The notes beneath the pieces were generated by a model. It ran no database searches and was not told where the DNA came from. It worked only from the letters and a program-made list of their open reading frames with translations. Shown here one piece after another: positions 21,792 through 33,149 of a stretch of DNA of 64,000 bases. Source of the stretch: Ornithodoros turicata. Lineage: Eukaryota; Arthropoda; Arachnida; Ixodida; Argasidae. The stretch covers positions 192,164,031 through 192,228,030 of the forward strand of contig NC_088201.1 in assembly GCF_037126465.1 (NCBI RefSeq), in the 5' to 3' direction. Positions within the stretch are counted from its first letter, which is position 1; every line of letters begins with the position of its first letter. Position numbers and translations under genes: made by a program.

Positions 21792-24254
21792 GTGCTGGAT
21801 TCCTCTTCAGACCCTGCCTTGGACGTACCTTTCTCGCTTGTTGAGCTTGAATCTGCCCTGAGGAATTCCCCCCAGCACACCTCGCCTGGAGCTGACCAGG
21901 TGACGTACAAAGCCCTTCGGAATCTCCCCTTATGTGGGCGTCAGCTCCTCTTGAGGCTCTTTAACAGAACCTGGCGGACAGGTGAAGTTCCACGCGGATG
22001 GAAAACTGCAATGGTTGTTCCTCTTCTGAAACCAGGCAGGTCACCGCATAATATTGATTCCTTTCGCCCGATTGCCCTCACAAGCTGCGTTGCGAAGACA
22101 ATGGAGCGCATGGTCTTCCGCCGCTTGAACTGGTACCTGGAGAGCACGCGGTTTTTTCCTGAGGTGATGGCAGGATTTCGTCAGGGACGTTCAGCAATTG
22201 ACAACGTACTCGATCTCGTCGCTGAAGTCCAACAAGCAAAGGCTGAAGGCAACCTCACCGGTGCAGTTTTTCTCGACGTAGAGAAAGCTTATGACAACGT
22301 GTTGCACAGCACCATCGTCGCGACGCTACAAGAGGCAGAAATAGGAGGTTGCGCCGCCTCATGGATCCAGGACTTTCTAGCTGACCGACGCATCTTCGTG
22401 CGCACAATGGAAGGTGACACCGCTTTCCATCCAGTCCGTCGTGGTGTCCCACAGGGAAGTGTATTGAGCCCTCTCCTCTTTAATGTTATAATGGCTTCGC
22501 TTCCCGCCCAGCTTCGTGATCATACCCGCATCACTTTGTACGCAGACGACATCTGCATATGGACCTCTGCCACCCGTCGAGACACCGTCCAACGCCGGTT
22601 ACAATGCGCCTTGGATTCTATTGTAGAATACCTTGCCGATCGAGGCTTATCGGTCTCTCCTGCTAAGACCGTTGCCATGGCTTTCACCCGACGCTCATTC
22701 CAAAGGTATCCATTGTTCGTCAGTGGGACACCGCTGGACTTTGTGCCTCATTGCAAGTACCTTGGCGTGACATTAGACAGAGGCATGACGTGGTCCCGGC
22801 ATGTGAAAACAATAGCCACCAAGACCAGCGGTTTTGTAAATGCTTTACGTTGCATTGCTGGATCGTCGTGGGGCCCTTCATGCGCTGACCTCCGTCACGT
22901 GCACACAGCGTTGATTCTGGGCACATTGCGGTACAGCCTGCCTGTTCTACACGGCCTCAGCATATCCGGAGAGCGTGAGGTTCTCAATATTCAGGCCCGA
23001 AGCCTCCGTGTCTGTTTGGGAGTTCCCAGAACGACAGAGACCTATTCTGTCCTGGCAGAGGCACGCGAAACTCCAGCAGGCGTCCTACGAGACGTGGAAA
23101 CTCTCCGGATATATGCACGGTACCTCACACAGCATCCTTACCATCATCTTCGGCTCATTGATATTGACTGTCCGGACTCCAGCATTGGTATTGCTGTTGA
23201 CCGCCTGAGAGTGCACCTCCCCACCACGCCATCAGTGCTTTCCTATGCCCCGCCGATGTGGACTCTTCGCAGGCCTCCTGTATGTGATCACATTCCTGGT
23301 CTTCTGAAGAAAAACGCTGTACCTCCCGTTGTTGCTCACCAACTTACACTGGAGCACCTTAACTTAGCGTACTCGCAACGACTCCCTGTGTACACTGACG
23401 GATCAGTGTCTCAAGGCGGATCTACTGCAGCCTTTTATATGCCAAATGAAAACCTTGAAGTGGCGCACAAGCTCCCCTACGAAACGTCATCTACAGAGTC
23501 CGAGCTCTTCGCCATACTGACAGCGTTGAACCACATAGCGGTATCACCGCCTGGCGCTTGGGTTGTGTTCACGGACAGTAAGGTGGCGCTAGAAGTTCTA
23601 GCAAATTATTGTTCCAGAACAATCGGCGGCCTAGATACCATGATAGTCGCAATATACAACCGACTTCTATCCTTTGGTCATAGCCTGTGTTTCCAATGGG
23701 TACCCAGTCACACCGGCCTGCACGGAAACACCCGCGCAGACGCCTTAGCACGTCGGGCACATGGGGACGGCACCTCCAGTAACTGTCTCCTACCACTTTC
23801 AGCCTCATCGTGTCGGTTACAGACACAGCGACTCCGTTATAACGGCACTCGGCAGTTTCAAGAGGACGCTGTCCGACTGAACGACCATCTCCGATCTATC
23901 GACCCGTCGATGGATTTCGTTGCCACACACCACTGCTCGCGTCAAGAAGCGTCCATTCTACACCGACTACGCCTTAATGTCGCCAGGACACCTCTACTCC
24001 TCTGTAAAATGGGTCTTCTCCAGTCGCCCAAATGCCCCACTTGCGCTGTTGAAGCTGATGTGCCACACCTTCTCCTCGACTGTCACAGATTCGACACCTC
24101 TCGAGCCACGCTGAGACGACGCCTACTCGAGCTGCGGTGCACGGACTTTTCTCTGGCCACTCTGCTCGGCCCAGTACGAGATCACACACAGCAGTCTGTG
24201 ACCAAAGCAGTGCTGACTTTCTTGAGAGACTCAGGTCTGATGAACAGCCTGTGA
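21792..24254 (+). CDS. Reverse transcriptase-RNase H polyprotein of LINE (5'-truncated)
   Basis: About 820 aa without stops. The RT lies at roughly residues 15-300: TSPGADQVTYKAL, DSFRPIALTSC, GFRQGRSAIDNV, GAVFLDVEKAYDNV (motif A), RRGVPQGSVLSPLLFN (motif B), LYADDICIW (motif C). RNase H follows at about residues 535-655, with the four acidic positions in LPVYTDGSVSQGG, STESELFAI, VVFTDSKVAL and NTRADALA. A terminal Cys/His knuckle-like segment (CPTCAVEADVPHLLLDC) precedes the stop. It would synthesise cDNA at the target and degrade template RNA. The ATG-proximal start is arbitrary because the frame is open from 21735. An uninterrupted ORF suggests a fairly recent copy. Confidence 0.9.
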   Translation: MLDSSSDPALDVPFSLVELESALRNSPQHTSPGADQVTYKALRNLPLCGRQLLLRLFNRTWRTGEVPRGWKTAMVVPLLKPGRSPHNIDSFRPIALTSCVAKTMERMVFRRLNWYLESTRFFPEVMAGFRQGRSAIDNVLDLVAEVQQAKAEGNLTGAVFLDVEKAYDNVLHSTIVATLQEAEIGGCAASWIQDFLADRRIFVRTMEGDTAFHPVRRGVPQGSVLSPLLFNVIMASLPAQLRDHTRITLYADDICIWTSATRRDTVQRRLQCALDSIVEYLADRGLSVSPAKTVAMAFTRRSFQRYPLFVSGTPLDFVPHCKYLGVTLDRGMTWSRHVKTIATKTSGFVNALRCIAGSSWGPSCADLRHVHTALILGTLRYSLPVLHGLSISGEREVLNIQARSLRVCLGVPRTTETYSVLAEARETPAGVLRDVETLRIYARYLTQHPYHHLRLIDIDCPDSSIGIAVDRLRVHLPTTPSVLSYAPPMWTLRRPPVCDHIPGLLKKNAVPPVVAHQLTLEHLNLAYSQRLPVYTDGSVSQGGSTAAFYMPNENLEVAHKLPYETSSTESELFAILTALNHIAVSPPGAWVVFTDSKVALEVLANYCSRTIGGLDTMIVAIYNRLLSFGHSLCFQWVPSHTGLHGNTRADALARRAHGDGTSSNCLLPLSASSCRLQTQRLRYNGTRQFQEDAVRLNDHLRSIDPSMDFVATHHCSRQEASILHRLRLNVARTPLLLCKMGLLQSPKCPTCAVEADVPHLLLDCHRFDTSRATLRRRLLELRCTDFSLATLLGPVRDHTQQSVTKAVLTFLRDSGLMNSL

Positions 24255-24389
24255 ACTCAGTCGTGAAATCTCATTCTTCTTCTGTGCCCCACTCTCACCT
24301 TCAACGCATTAACCTCATGCCTTCTTTTTAAAGTCATCTTCTGTGATTCGTCTCATCATTCCTTCACCGTTTGTTAGTCATCTTTTTTG

Positions 24390-24720
24390 TCATCTTTGTC
24401 TTTAATCTACCTCATCCTTCTTTCATCATCTGGTAGTTTTTCGTTTTTTCCTACTTCTTTTTCTTTTTCTTTATTTCTTATTTCGTAATTTTCTTTATTT
24501 ATTTATTTATTTCTTTTTCTTACTTTTTTTCCTTTTCTTTATTTCTTTTTTCTTAATTTTCTTTCTTTATTTCTTTTTCTTACTTCTTTATTTCTTATTT
24601 CTTTATTTTCTTTATTTATTTATTTATTTATTATTCCTTCTTATTTCTTTCTTTCTTTCTTTCTTTAATTATTCTCTTTTCTTTTTATTTATTTATTATT
24701 ATTTCTTATTTCTGGAATAG
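24390..24720 (+). repeat. T-rich low-complexity tract
   Basis: About 330 bp is dominated by TTTC, TTTA and TTCTT words, lying in the LINE 3' UTR. It is probably an expanded microsatellite seeded in the element's 3' region. Confidence 0.85.
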
Positions 24721-24799
24721 CAAGCCGACGTCCCGTTTGGCTGACCTTTCCCCGTTTTTTTTCCCTTTTTGTCTAATAAACATATCCCCCCCCCCCCCG

Positions 24800-27700
24800 T
24801 ATGATGCAACCCGAGTACGAATAACGCATAATATGATCTTAAAATGCGTTTAAAATTAATTTACTATTACCGGCCACCAACGGCCAGCTTTCGCCAAGTC
24901 GATTTCCCGTTTATGTCTGACATGACACAGTCGACAGGATCAGCAGAAGGTTCATCGACTACCAAAACGAGATTGTTCTATGGTGTTCCGTGCACGATTT
25001 TCCACTTTATACGTAATTCAGTCAGGCAGAGCTTTAGTGCATTGCAGAATACCGGTTTTGAGTTATTCCTCTTAAAGCACAGATACGCTGATTTTCGAGC
25101 TTAACACGCACAACATGTTCATTGGGGAACACTGATTATGTGTGCAAAGTAGTTATCCCAAACTATTCGCGTTTTTCTCTTTCTTTCTTCTTCTTTTTTT
25201 TTTTTTTTTTTGAAAAGTAAATTTTTAGTTTCACTGACATTCTGACATGCGGCCCGTAAACCCTGTGTCAACGTGACACTCGAGGTCGGGACTGTTTTGG
25301 CTACGCATGACATTTCGCTTGGTTTCTTCCGCCTGGCTGGTCGAACCAGCATGTGAGGTGCAGAGATTGAGATTGAGGAAGTATTACAAGAGTGATGCGC
25401 GATTAATGAGCAATTATCTGTGGCTTTATCGAACCCACGAGGAACGCAAGTTTTGCTTAGTTTGGAGGCAAAGCATTTGCTAGGTTAATCGAAGAGGCTA
25501 CCTGGCGCAGAGTGTCTCGTGCTCCGTACCGAAAATGCGCGTTGCTTCTCTCCCGTCTGCAATAATAATTCAGCGTGCAATGTTCCAATTCCACAAGTTT
25601 CTGAAAGACGAAAGGAGACGCTCTTGGGAAGCAGTTCCCGCTCCTACTGGGCGCCAGTATTATATGTCGTTATCCACTGTAGGCGCAATTTAGACTCCCC
25701 ACCCCCACCGCGATATAGGTCACGAGCGCATGCGCTTCCAACATGTGATTATAGACATGGAAGAACAGACACACACAAAAAGGACAAGTGTAAATATATG
25801 TTTATTAAAGCCTATTACAGCCAAAGAATAGACATACACAGTTGTACGAGCAAAATTATTTTATTAATGTGATTCAACACAAGATCAATGATACGGATGA
25901 ATGTAAATACACCCTAATTATACCCACCTCAACCAATGTTTTCTCCATTAGGCACTGTTTATCATTGTAATTGAATCAATATCAAACAAAACATATTTGT
26001 GTAAATAAATCACATTTTTCGAAGGGCACGGTATGAGTCTATCGATCAAAAAGCACGCCAACCAGGACTTAAAATAATGAACACTATCACAGAGTTATAT
26101 TTCACCATAGCACACAAATTTTAAGAAGAGACACTTCTAAAAATATCACCCTCGTGACCTAAGCTAGGCGAACACTGAGGAACATAATATGCAATATCAG
26201 GACAATTTTCATCCCAGCTAACAGATACTACTAAGCTTACTTTTTGACGTAAAAATGTCTGTAAGTTTGGTTGGGTAGCCATCGCAAAATTTGCGGTGCA
26301 ACGAAATTATGACGAATTTCAAGACGGGAACAACGGGATGAGAAATAAACCGATACCATCCAACAGTTAGATCTATATAGTCTACACGCGTAAAGCTAGG
26401 ACGGCGATCGAGCTGTCGTTCGAAAGCACATCAGAAGTTGTACGTGGACCATAAGCGATATCTGCTTGAACAATAACCTAAATTGTATAAATTTCCAAAG
26501 TTGAAATCACAAACATTTGCCAGAACGCCGGTATACAGGAACCTAAGATGAACTAAGTGAAGAACCGAAGGAAATGTCAATAGGAAAAAGGCAGGCTCGA
26601 GAATAACCCACGGTACCGAGTGATCGAGAGAGCAACGGGAGCGCCGAAGCAAGCTAGCAGCGGAGGGCAAATTTGCCAGCCGGCGTGCAAAGCGAGTCCT
26701 TGCCCTCTTGAATGAGTATTGTGTTTGTTTCACTAAAATCATGCGGGCTCATACCCTGTTGAATAAGTTCATAAATACTTGCATTTCTTTGCCTAAAATC
26801 CCAAGACGAACAAGGGAATTGAAGATTGCGACGTTTTCATGTAAAACAGCATGGCTCGGACGCCACTAAGCCCGCCCTAATTTTATGAATCCATTAGATG
26901 CACACAAGTCCAAAGTAACACACAGAAAATATACACTGTAGAATGGCAAACGAGCTGAGGCCAGCTCCACCTCCACATAGGGACGAGCACATCTCATTTC
27001 CTGCGCGTTTACACATACCTTTCCCCTTTCCTCCAAACGAGCGGGCGACTCTCTCTATCGACGCCCAAACCAACGCTTTCCCCAAGGCTGAAATCCATAT
27101 TGAGTGCCATGAATGAGGTACAGTATCACAGCACAAGTAACATTGCCAAGCTTTTCTGTTACATGGAGGCAATATTTTTATTATCCTAATTGATCCGGCA
27201 TTCGTCGTCTACAATCGAGGTGCGGCGCAGCTTGCGCGCTCGCACGGGTTCAGTGAAAAGGTATTCCTAACGAAACATTGAAGCCGTGCGGCAGATTTTC
27301 TCTTCGGGTGGTAAGGAAGGTTTGATTAGCTCCGAAATCGGAAAGGATGATGTGTGACAAAACGAAAATAACAAGAAAATGATCGTGCTGTCTTGCCCCG
27401 CCTTCGGTAGCGCTTATCATATCTTGGCTCAGCTATCGTGCAGAGATTGAGCATAGCCTTCTTCGCAGCCAGAGGGATAAAAATGTGACAGGGATGTGCT
27501 CCAAACGAATTCAAAGCTTGAAAATTGAAAACTGAAAATTTCAATTAAGGAAGGTTCCTTCTCCAGCCATGTCTTTCTACCATTACTTCGGATGGTGGAG
27601 AGTGGGGTGCTTGATAGAGATACAACGACACTGGATGAAGCACTCCGGCGAGAACAAAAATGTTTTCGTAAGATAACCTCACTGTTCACTTACAGCCCTT

Positions 27701-27955
27701 GAGCATTCCCTCTGGTTGCTAGAATCAGGCTCCTGGTGATGCTGGTATCAATAGGCATTGTATTTCCTATGAATTCCTGTTACCTCAGAATGAATGTTTC
27801 GGGTCATAAAGTATGAGAAGTCAGGCACGGTAAACACGCAACACAAAGCATGCGACGGTATACTAAACCTTTTGCTCGAGCAGAAATGCAGGCTTAGGAG
27901 GCTTGTCTTACCGCCAGGCGGACTTGTTGTTGCGAGATGCGCCATCGGTATATGC
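24800..27955. other. No recognisable gene; one transposon-like motif
   Basis: Only short ORFs without domains are present. About 25755-25830 contains ACACAAAAAG and then AAATATATGTTTATTAAAGC, which also occurs in variant form inside the foldback element at 41970-42045 and 42587-42635, so a related repeat fragment may lie here. The rest holds nothing supportable. Confidence 0.45.
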
Positions 27956-27959
27956 TGCC

Positions 27960-29155
27960 GTAAACGTAGAAAACTTCTCGTCTACCAGACCATGAAAATG
28001 GGCTCGGAGGATTTGAGGGGGACCTTATCTCTTCTTTCCAGAAGATTCGGAAGGCTTACGAAAGTCGGCGGTACCGGCAGAGACCAGGGCGGTATAATGT
28101 CCTTAGCTATGAAGCCAGTGAGAGTCTGGCGTGTCCTCTGTGCCACTCGATAGAAGTCGCTTTCAGGGCGGTATCGAATTTTCCTGAGGAGCGGGCGACG
28201 GCGGATGTGAGCACGCAAACGTAGGAAGTGCCGAGCTGTGCAAGTGCAAGGACGACGCCTTTCACATCCAACCTCCTCAACAGCTCCCAGAACACTATGC
28301 CATCCTTTTCTTTCTACAACACGTCGCTGATTTTACCCTGCGGGAATGGACAGTCTTCACAGACTCCAAATCTGCACTTCAAGCTATTGCAAATTTCAGC
28401 GTACGAGGCCCATCCGCACCCCTAGTCACAGATGTATTAATGGCTTACCACACTCTCTACGCAGCAGGCCACAGGCTAGTTCTCCAGTGGGTTCCAGTCC
28501 ATTGTGGTGTCCTGGGGAACGAGCAGCCCGACAGCGCCGCAGAAGCAGCACTCTCGTATCGGAAACGGACCAGTATTGTTCTGCTGAGAGGAGACCGCCG
28601 TTCCATTCTGTGACGCCTCGTGACACCCCTGGTTTCCCGCCAGTAGACAACAGACATTCTCCCCCCATCTATGTTGAGCAGAGTTTATCCAACGCTCGCT
28701 TTCCGCATGCCACGGAATACCTCTCGTCAAGATGCTGCATTAATCCACCGAATGCGACTCGATGTGGCCTTTACAGCTCAGTGGCGTTACCGCTTCAGAC
28801 AAGTTGACTCTCCCACCTGCTGCCACAGTGGTGCTCTTGAGGATCTGGAGCACATTCTTCTTCATTGACCCCACTACCAACCTTCCCCAACCGCACTCTC
28901 CGAGTCTCTTAGTCAGCTGGGCTCTCGCCCCTTCTCCCTATCGAAATTACTTGGCCCCTGGCCCAGTCCAGCCCAGCAAAGATCTGCGCTCAAAGCTCTT
29001 TTGACATTTCTGGACACTATCGGACTTCGATCGTTATTGTGAAGGGGCTCATTATTTTATTTCTCACCTTCCCACCAGCAATAGGGTAGAGTATCGCCTC
29101 TGGCGATGAACCTCCTCACTTTCCATTTCAAAATAAAGTTGTTGTTGTTGTTTCT
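27960..29155 (+). mobile_element. I-group LINE copy with 5' inversion
   Basis: 28225-29040 (+) encodes RNase H and the terminal region of an I-type LINE: REWTVFTDSKSALQAI, LVLQWVPVHCGVLGNE, then RQDAALIHRMRLDV, DLEHILLH and LSKLLGPWPSPAQQ. Several stops are present (for example near 28613). A 3' UTR with AATAAA and a (TTG)n tail end at about 29150. Immediately upstream, 28218-27982 encodes on the minus strand the region that normally precedes RNase H (RYRPESDFYR, IIPPWSLPVPP). The head-to-head arrangement is the signature of twin-priming 5' inversion. The copy is dead. Confidence 0.78.
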
Positions 29156-29259
29156 TACCGCCAGATTCCCACTGAGCCCTAAGGGATATCTGAGGTGGAG
29201 TGCACCTCGAAGGGCCCTCTAGTCTGTTCTCGAAGCGCTCTCGAAGGCAGCACCATCAA

Positions 29260-30110
29260 CCAACAGTTCCCTACCCTCAAGGGCAGGACTGACGTCCATC
29301 TGCATCCCCTTGAGCATAATGGCGGAATATATTGCCGAGTACGATTTGATTGATTTTGTACAACATGTCGTCAGGTTGTCCGAGAAAGGACAGTTTGTGC
29401 CGCATAAGAAACTGCAAGACTGAAGCAATCCCTTCGACATATATGAGCGGTCAAAATTTGTCAGAAGATATGACACCGAAGGGGGGTGTCTGCGAACTTG
29501 TTGATCTGCTAGGACTCTCCGGCAGTGTGAATGATCGAGGAAGCCTGTTTCCGCCACTGTTTCACACTCTTTTTACTCTTTTTCTTTTTTTTCACAGGAT
29601 CTTTGCATACTGGAAACGGTGATATAGTCAATGCTAGCCAACCAATCCTATCAAGAGCAGTCGTCGAGGTGTCAGAAGTATTTGCAAGTCTACAAGTTAC
29701 TCTTACAGTCTACTCGTTATGTCAAGATGCCCACACGTGAAGAAATACAAGACGTGCCGATAAAGTTTTATCACATTGCTTGATTCCCTAGTGTTGCAGA
29801 GTGCATTGATGGGACGCACATTTCCATACAGAGCGCCGATGGTGAACAGGCCGAACTCTTCCGAAAAGGAAGGTTGTGTTTCTGCTGAACGTTCACGTGC
29901 GTATATTGCTATTCTGTCTTAGTTCGTTGCAGCGACAGTTTTATGAAGTGTGAAGAAGCCCAGCGCTGGGCCGGATCCACCAACGACGGTCGTATTTTCC
30001 AGAACAGCAGGATTGGGGTCAAACTCGAAACTGCACATTACCCAGGCATTATGTTGGGAGATGCTGGCTATGCGTGCAAACAATACCTACTACTGCCAAT
30101 GGCTATTATG
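29260..30110 (+). pseudogene. Harbinger (HARBI1-like) transposase remnant
   Basis: Fragments in order on +: DIYERSKFVRRYD (helical N-terminus), then a probable intron acceptor (TTTTTTTTCACAG at about 29585-29597), SLHTGNGDIVNASQP and SRAVVEVSEVFASL (helix-turn-helix region), VAECIDGTHISIQ (first catalytic Asp), AQRWAGSTNDGRIFQNS, and MLGDAGYACKQYLL (second Asp). These are the conserved blocks of Harbinger DDE transposases. Stops and frame changes interrupt them, and the third acidic residue was not found. It is a different lineage from the THAP-bearing element at the left of the window. Confidence 0.72.
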
Positions 30111-30828
30111 ATAACGGCTATTGTTGTTACCGTTACATTTTGTTTACGTTACTGTCTCTCAAATTGCAGGATTGTAAAATTTAGAGCCTCGATTAATTCT
30201 ACATTTTGTGTAGCCGGACTGGCTCTGTGCAATAGTTTGCAGCTTCGCAGCATTTTAAGGCTATCGTAATTTTGAGATGAGTGTGTGCTACAATAACTGC
30301 ATGTCACTTCGTATAAACAGACGTTTCGCACTGCTGCAAGTGCACCTTGCATGCACCTTTATCCCTTAAATCTAAAGTTGCAATAATTTGCTCATCAGTA
30401 CATACCACGAGTACAATTAATTGGTATTTTAAAAATAAGGAATGAAGTATTGAGCAAATTCAAGTATTGAATGATTGATCAAAAACAGTTGAATCTCATC
30501 TGTAATACGACTTCTATGACATAAAACTAAGGGGAGAGAGAGAGAGATTATGGTTTTAATGGCACAAAGGCAACAAAGGCCATAGAGCGCCAAAACTACC
30601 ACACCACTGCCATGACACCTGTATTGTGGGTCATTGACAAATAAGTACTGAGTGATGAAGATGGTGGCAACCCGCTACATAAACGGTCGTTCCCTGTCAG
30701 CTAAGCAATCATGGAATATAATTAACGAATTCTTAATGTTCTGAGAATCAGTCGGCACTGTTTCTGTAGAGTTTACTTCATGAAAATCATCAAAAATAGT
30801 CGCATCATCAATAAAAACCAAAGTAAGC

Positions 30829-31110
30829 ATGTATTCACTTCTTCAAATGTTTCATAGGTTGCAGAAGTATGGGGATGGGGAGATACAGCAAATGAGCACC
30901 ATCCCCAAGAATCACAAGTTTGCCGTTCGAGACATCAACGAGGTTGAAATTAGATACGGAGAAGCTGTGTACGTCACAAGCCTGATCAATGGGAAGGAGG
31001 TAAAGGTGTGCCACCATGGGGGATTCGCAAAGCTAACAGACTCAGAAATTGACGAGCTGAAACAGCTGTCTGAGCTCCAAATGGAAAAAAAGGGAAAGAA
31101 CTACAAATGA
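30829..31110 (+). CDS. Unidentified small protein or terminal exon
   Basis: A frame with a plausible acceptor (TTTCATAG at about 30850-30857) reads through KNHKFAVRDINEVEIRYGEA, then VYVTSLINGKEVKVCHHGG and a lysine-rich end to a stop at 31108-31110. The composition is protein-like: alternating hydrophobic beta-strand pattern, an RYGEA turn and a charged C-terminal helix. I do not recognise the family. Short single-domain proteins with a (T/R)xYG motif occur in arthropod repeats, so a transposon origin is possible. No neighbouring exon was identified. Confidence 0.35.
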   Translation: MYSLLQMFHRLQKYGDGEIQQMSTIPKNHKFAVRDINEVEIRYGEAVYVTSLINGKEVKVCHHGGFAKLTDSEIDELKQLSELQMEKKGKNYK

Positions 31111-31114
31111 TGGT

Positions 31115-32150
31115 CGTCGCGCCGTCTCATCCGACATCATTTTTACCCTCGCCATGGAAGAGGACTGGTCAAAGTAAGCAATGGTCACATGTTATCTCTG
31201 TACCCTAGCCGAGCATCAGCACTATGCAACAGGAGTTCCTTTCCAAATTCATTTAGCTAATGTACACAATATTCATGCTCGCTGTGCACCGTTTTGTTAA
31301 ACTTTATGCACGTGCAGCTTTGTGCTGTAAGTTGCATTTGCATGAACAGAACGCATACACCTATGAGGTGATGACGTCTTTTCATGAGCTGTTACGACTC
31401 GCCATTTTCCCCTTCCTCCCACAACTTGGGAAGCCATTTTCCTCACAGCCCCATAGCCCTTTAATGAGGGACTAAATGGGAGACAACGAGGTCAGCTTTC
31501 CTGGAACCACTGTCGATTCTGACCTGGTTCCCAGGGACGTCTCCTGTTTAAGCGAACGTTGTGATCCGCTAAAAAGAGAAATAGTGTATACTTAGGTAAA
31601 TGCACTTTCTGTTTTGTAGCCTACACCCCCGTGTCTTCAAATGATGGCAGAACATTAATCGCGTTTCTGGATAAAGCTGTGTGTGGCCTTGCCAACCAGC
31701 ATTTTTGCATGGTGGAGGTGGTGTGCCTGAGTGATCTGCTTCTCCTTGCACACTGACACGGCGTCAGCGGTAGGGTATTCTTGACAAAACATTGAGTTGC
31801 TGGCAGTTCTGCCTCATGTAGACTTCCTCAGTTCTTCTCCATGTTCCTTTCGCATTTTTTTTTTTTTTTTGTTATTCAATATGGACTGGGCACATTCTAA
31901 CACAGAAAGTGAGAAAACCTGCACCAAATGACTCCTTTTCAAGTGCATAATCTACACTGCAGGCCAATGACCAATGTGCTTCTCCAGACAGTACCAGTAC
32001 GGTTTCATAAACATCAGATGCACCTTCAATAGATAATAGATAAATTACAATACTATAAGGAATGCCAGCTCTTCATGCCAGAACACCAAGATGATTGCGT
32101 CATCTTTAGTGCCAGGATCAAAATATTCATCTCCGTGAAATGAATAATGT
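31115..32150. other. No recognisable gene
   Basis: Non-coding or unresolvable sequence containing a T homopolymer near 31857-31871. Nothing could be supported. Confidence 0.5.
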
Positions 32151-32154
32151 TTAC

Positions 32155-32232
32155 CTTGATGGTTGTGCGTGCCAAGGCGTGTTCACATTTCTGAGCAGCA
32201 CTGCTTGGCTGTGTCGCTGTCACCTTGGCCGC
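32155..32232 (-). CDS. Candidate 78-bp internal exon of unknown gene
   Basis: On the minus strand a TTTATTTCAG acceptor is followed by 26 open codons starting AAKVTATQPSSAAQKC and ending RTTIK. A GTAAAC donor follows at once. The length is a multiple of three and the composition is coding-like. No homology is recognised and no partner exon was found, so this remains a splice-signal-based guess. Confidence 0.25.
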
Positions 32233-33149
32233 CTGAAATAAATGAGATTTTTACACTATAGGTGTTATACAGCGATTTTTCTGAGGGTGCACGATAAATG
32301 TCTACATTCAACGCAGTTGTAGGTAAGCTAATGAAATGGAAAGCACTGGTCATACATGTACATACATTAGATTGATAATATTTTTATGATGGTAGTGCTT
32401 CCTCCCACTTATTTATTATTTTTTATTAATTCGAGCATACTACACGTCCCTTCTGAGGCCCAGGTAGGAGAGGGTCGTAACAGCAGTGAGTAGGAATTGT
32501 GACAGAAGAGAAGTGTTACATTGTTTGAATACGTATAAAAATATTAGTCGTGAAACAGATTATGGTAAATGTCCATGAGTGCTGCAAAGGAACTGCAGTA
32601 CGCTTGTTGTGCGAGAATGGCGATGGAGGATGATTGTTGAAGAGATCATTGGGGGGTTACACCCACATGTCCAAGTCTCTGATACCTAGTCGCCGAACTT
32701 GTAATCATCCGTCCACAACGGCAGTCCAACCGTTTTGAATATTTTCTCGCCCTGCGTAAACGAAGACGATGACGTTCCGGTGTCCTCTTACGCGATCCCA
32801 TATTCTCAGTTCATTCCCTTCTTTTCCGCGCAGAAAACGTTCGATTGACGTACAGCGCAGAAAACTGTGCAGGACATCACGCGCCAACCATGTGTGATCC
32901 GGACTATAAACAACAACAACAACTGTGTGGAACAAATGATGCGTCCTCAACGGTCACCCTTATAACCACCGCTGCATGCAATCCATGTTCTTTTACAAAC
33001 CGCAACGGCTTTTGCACTTGGAACCAAACGCTCAATCTTTAACCGAGGAAGCCAACGCACATTTTTCACTCCTCACCTATCGAAGGCTTTCTGATGCAAA
33101 CATGTCCACATAGAACTCATTCCCATAGCATCCTTTGGGAGTAATCTAC

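Larger units (their letters stand above)
21735..24800 (+). mobile_element. 5'-truncated I-group LINE with RT and RNase H
   Basis: The body comprises the open frame 21735-24254, a 3' UTR, a pyrimidine-rich tract (about 24390-24720) and a terminal segment with an AATAAA signal (24774-24779), ending near a C homopolymer (about 24786-24799). The endonuclease half is missing, so the copy is 5'-truncated. RT fused to RNase H in one ORF is characteristic of the I superclade of LINEs. Confidence 0.82.
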
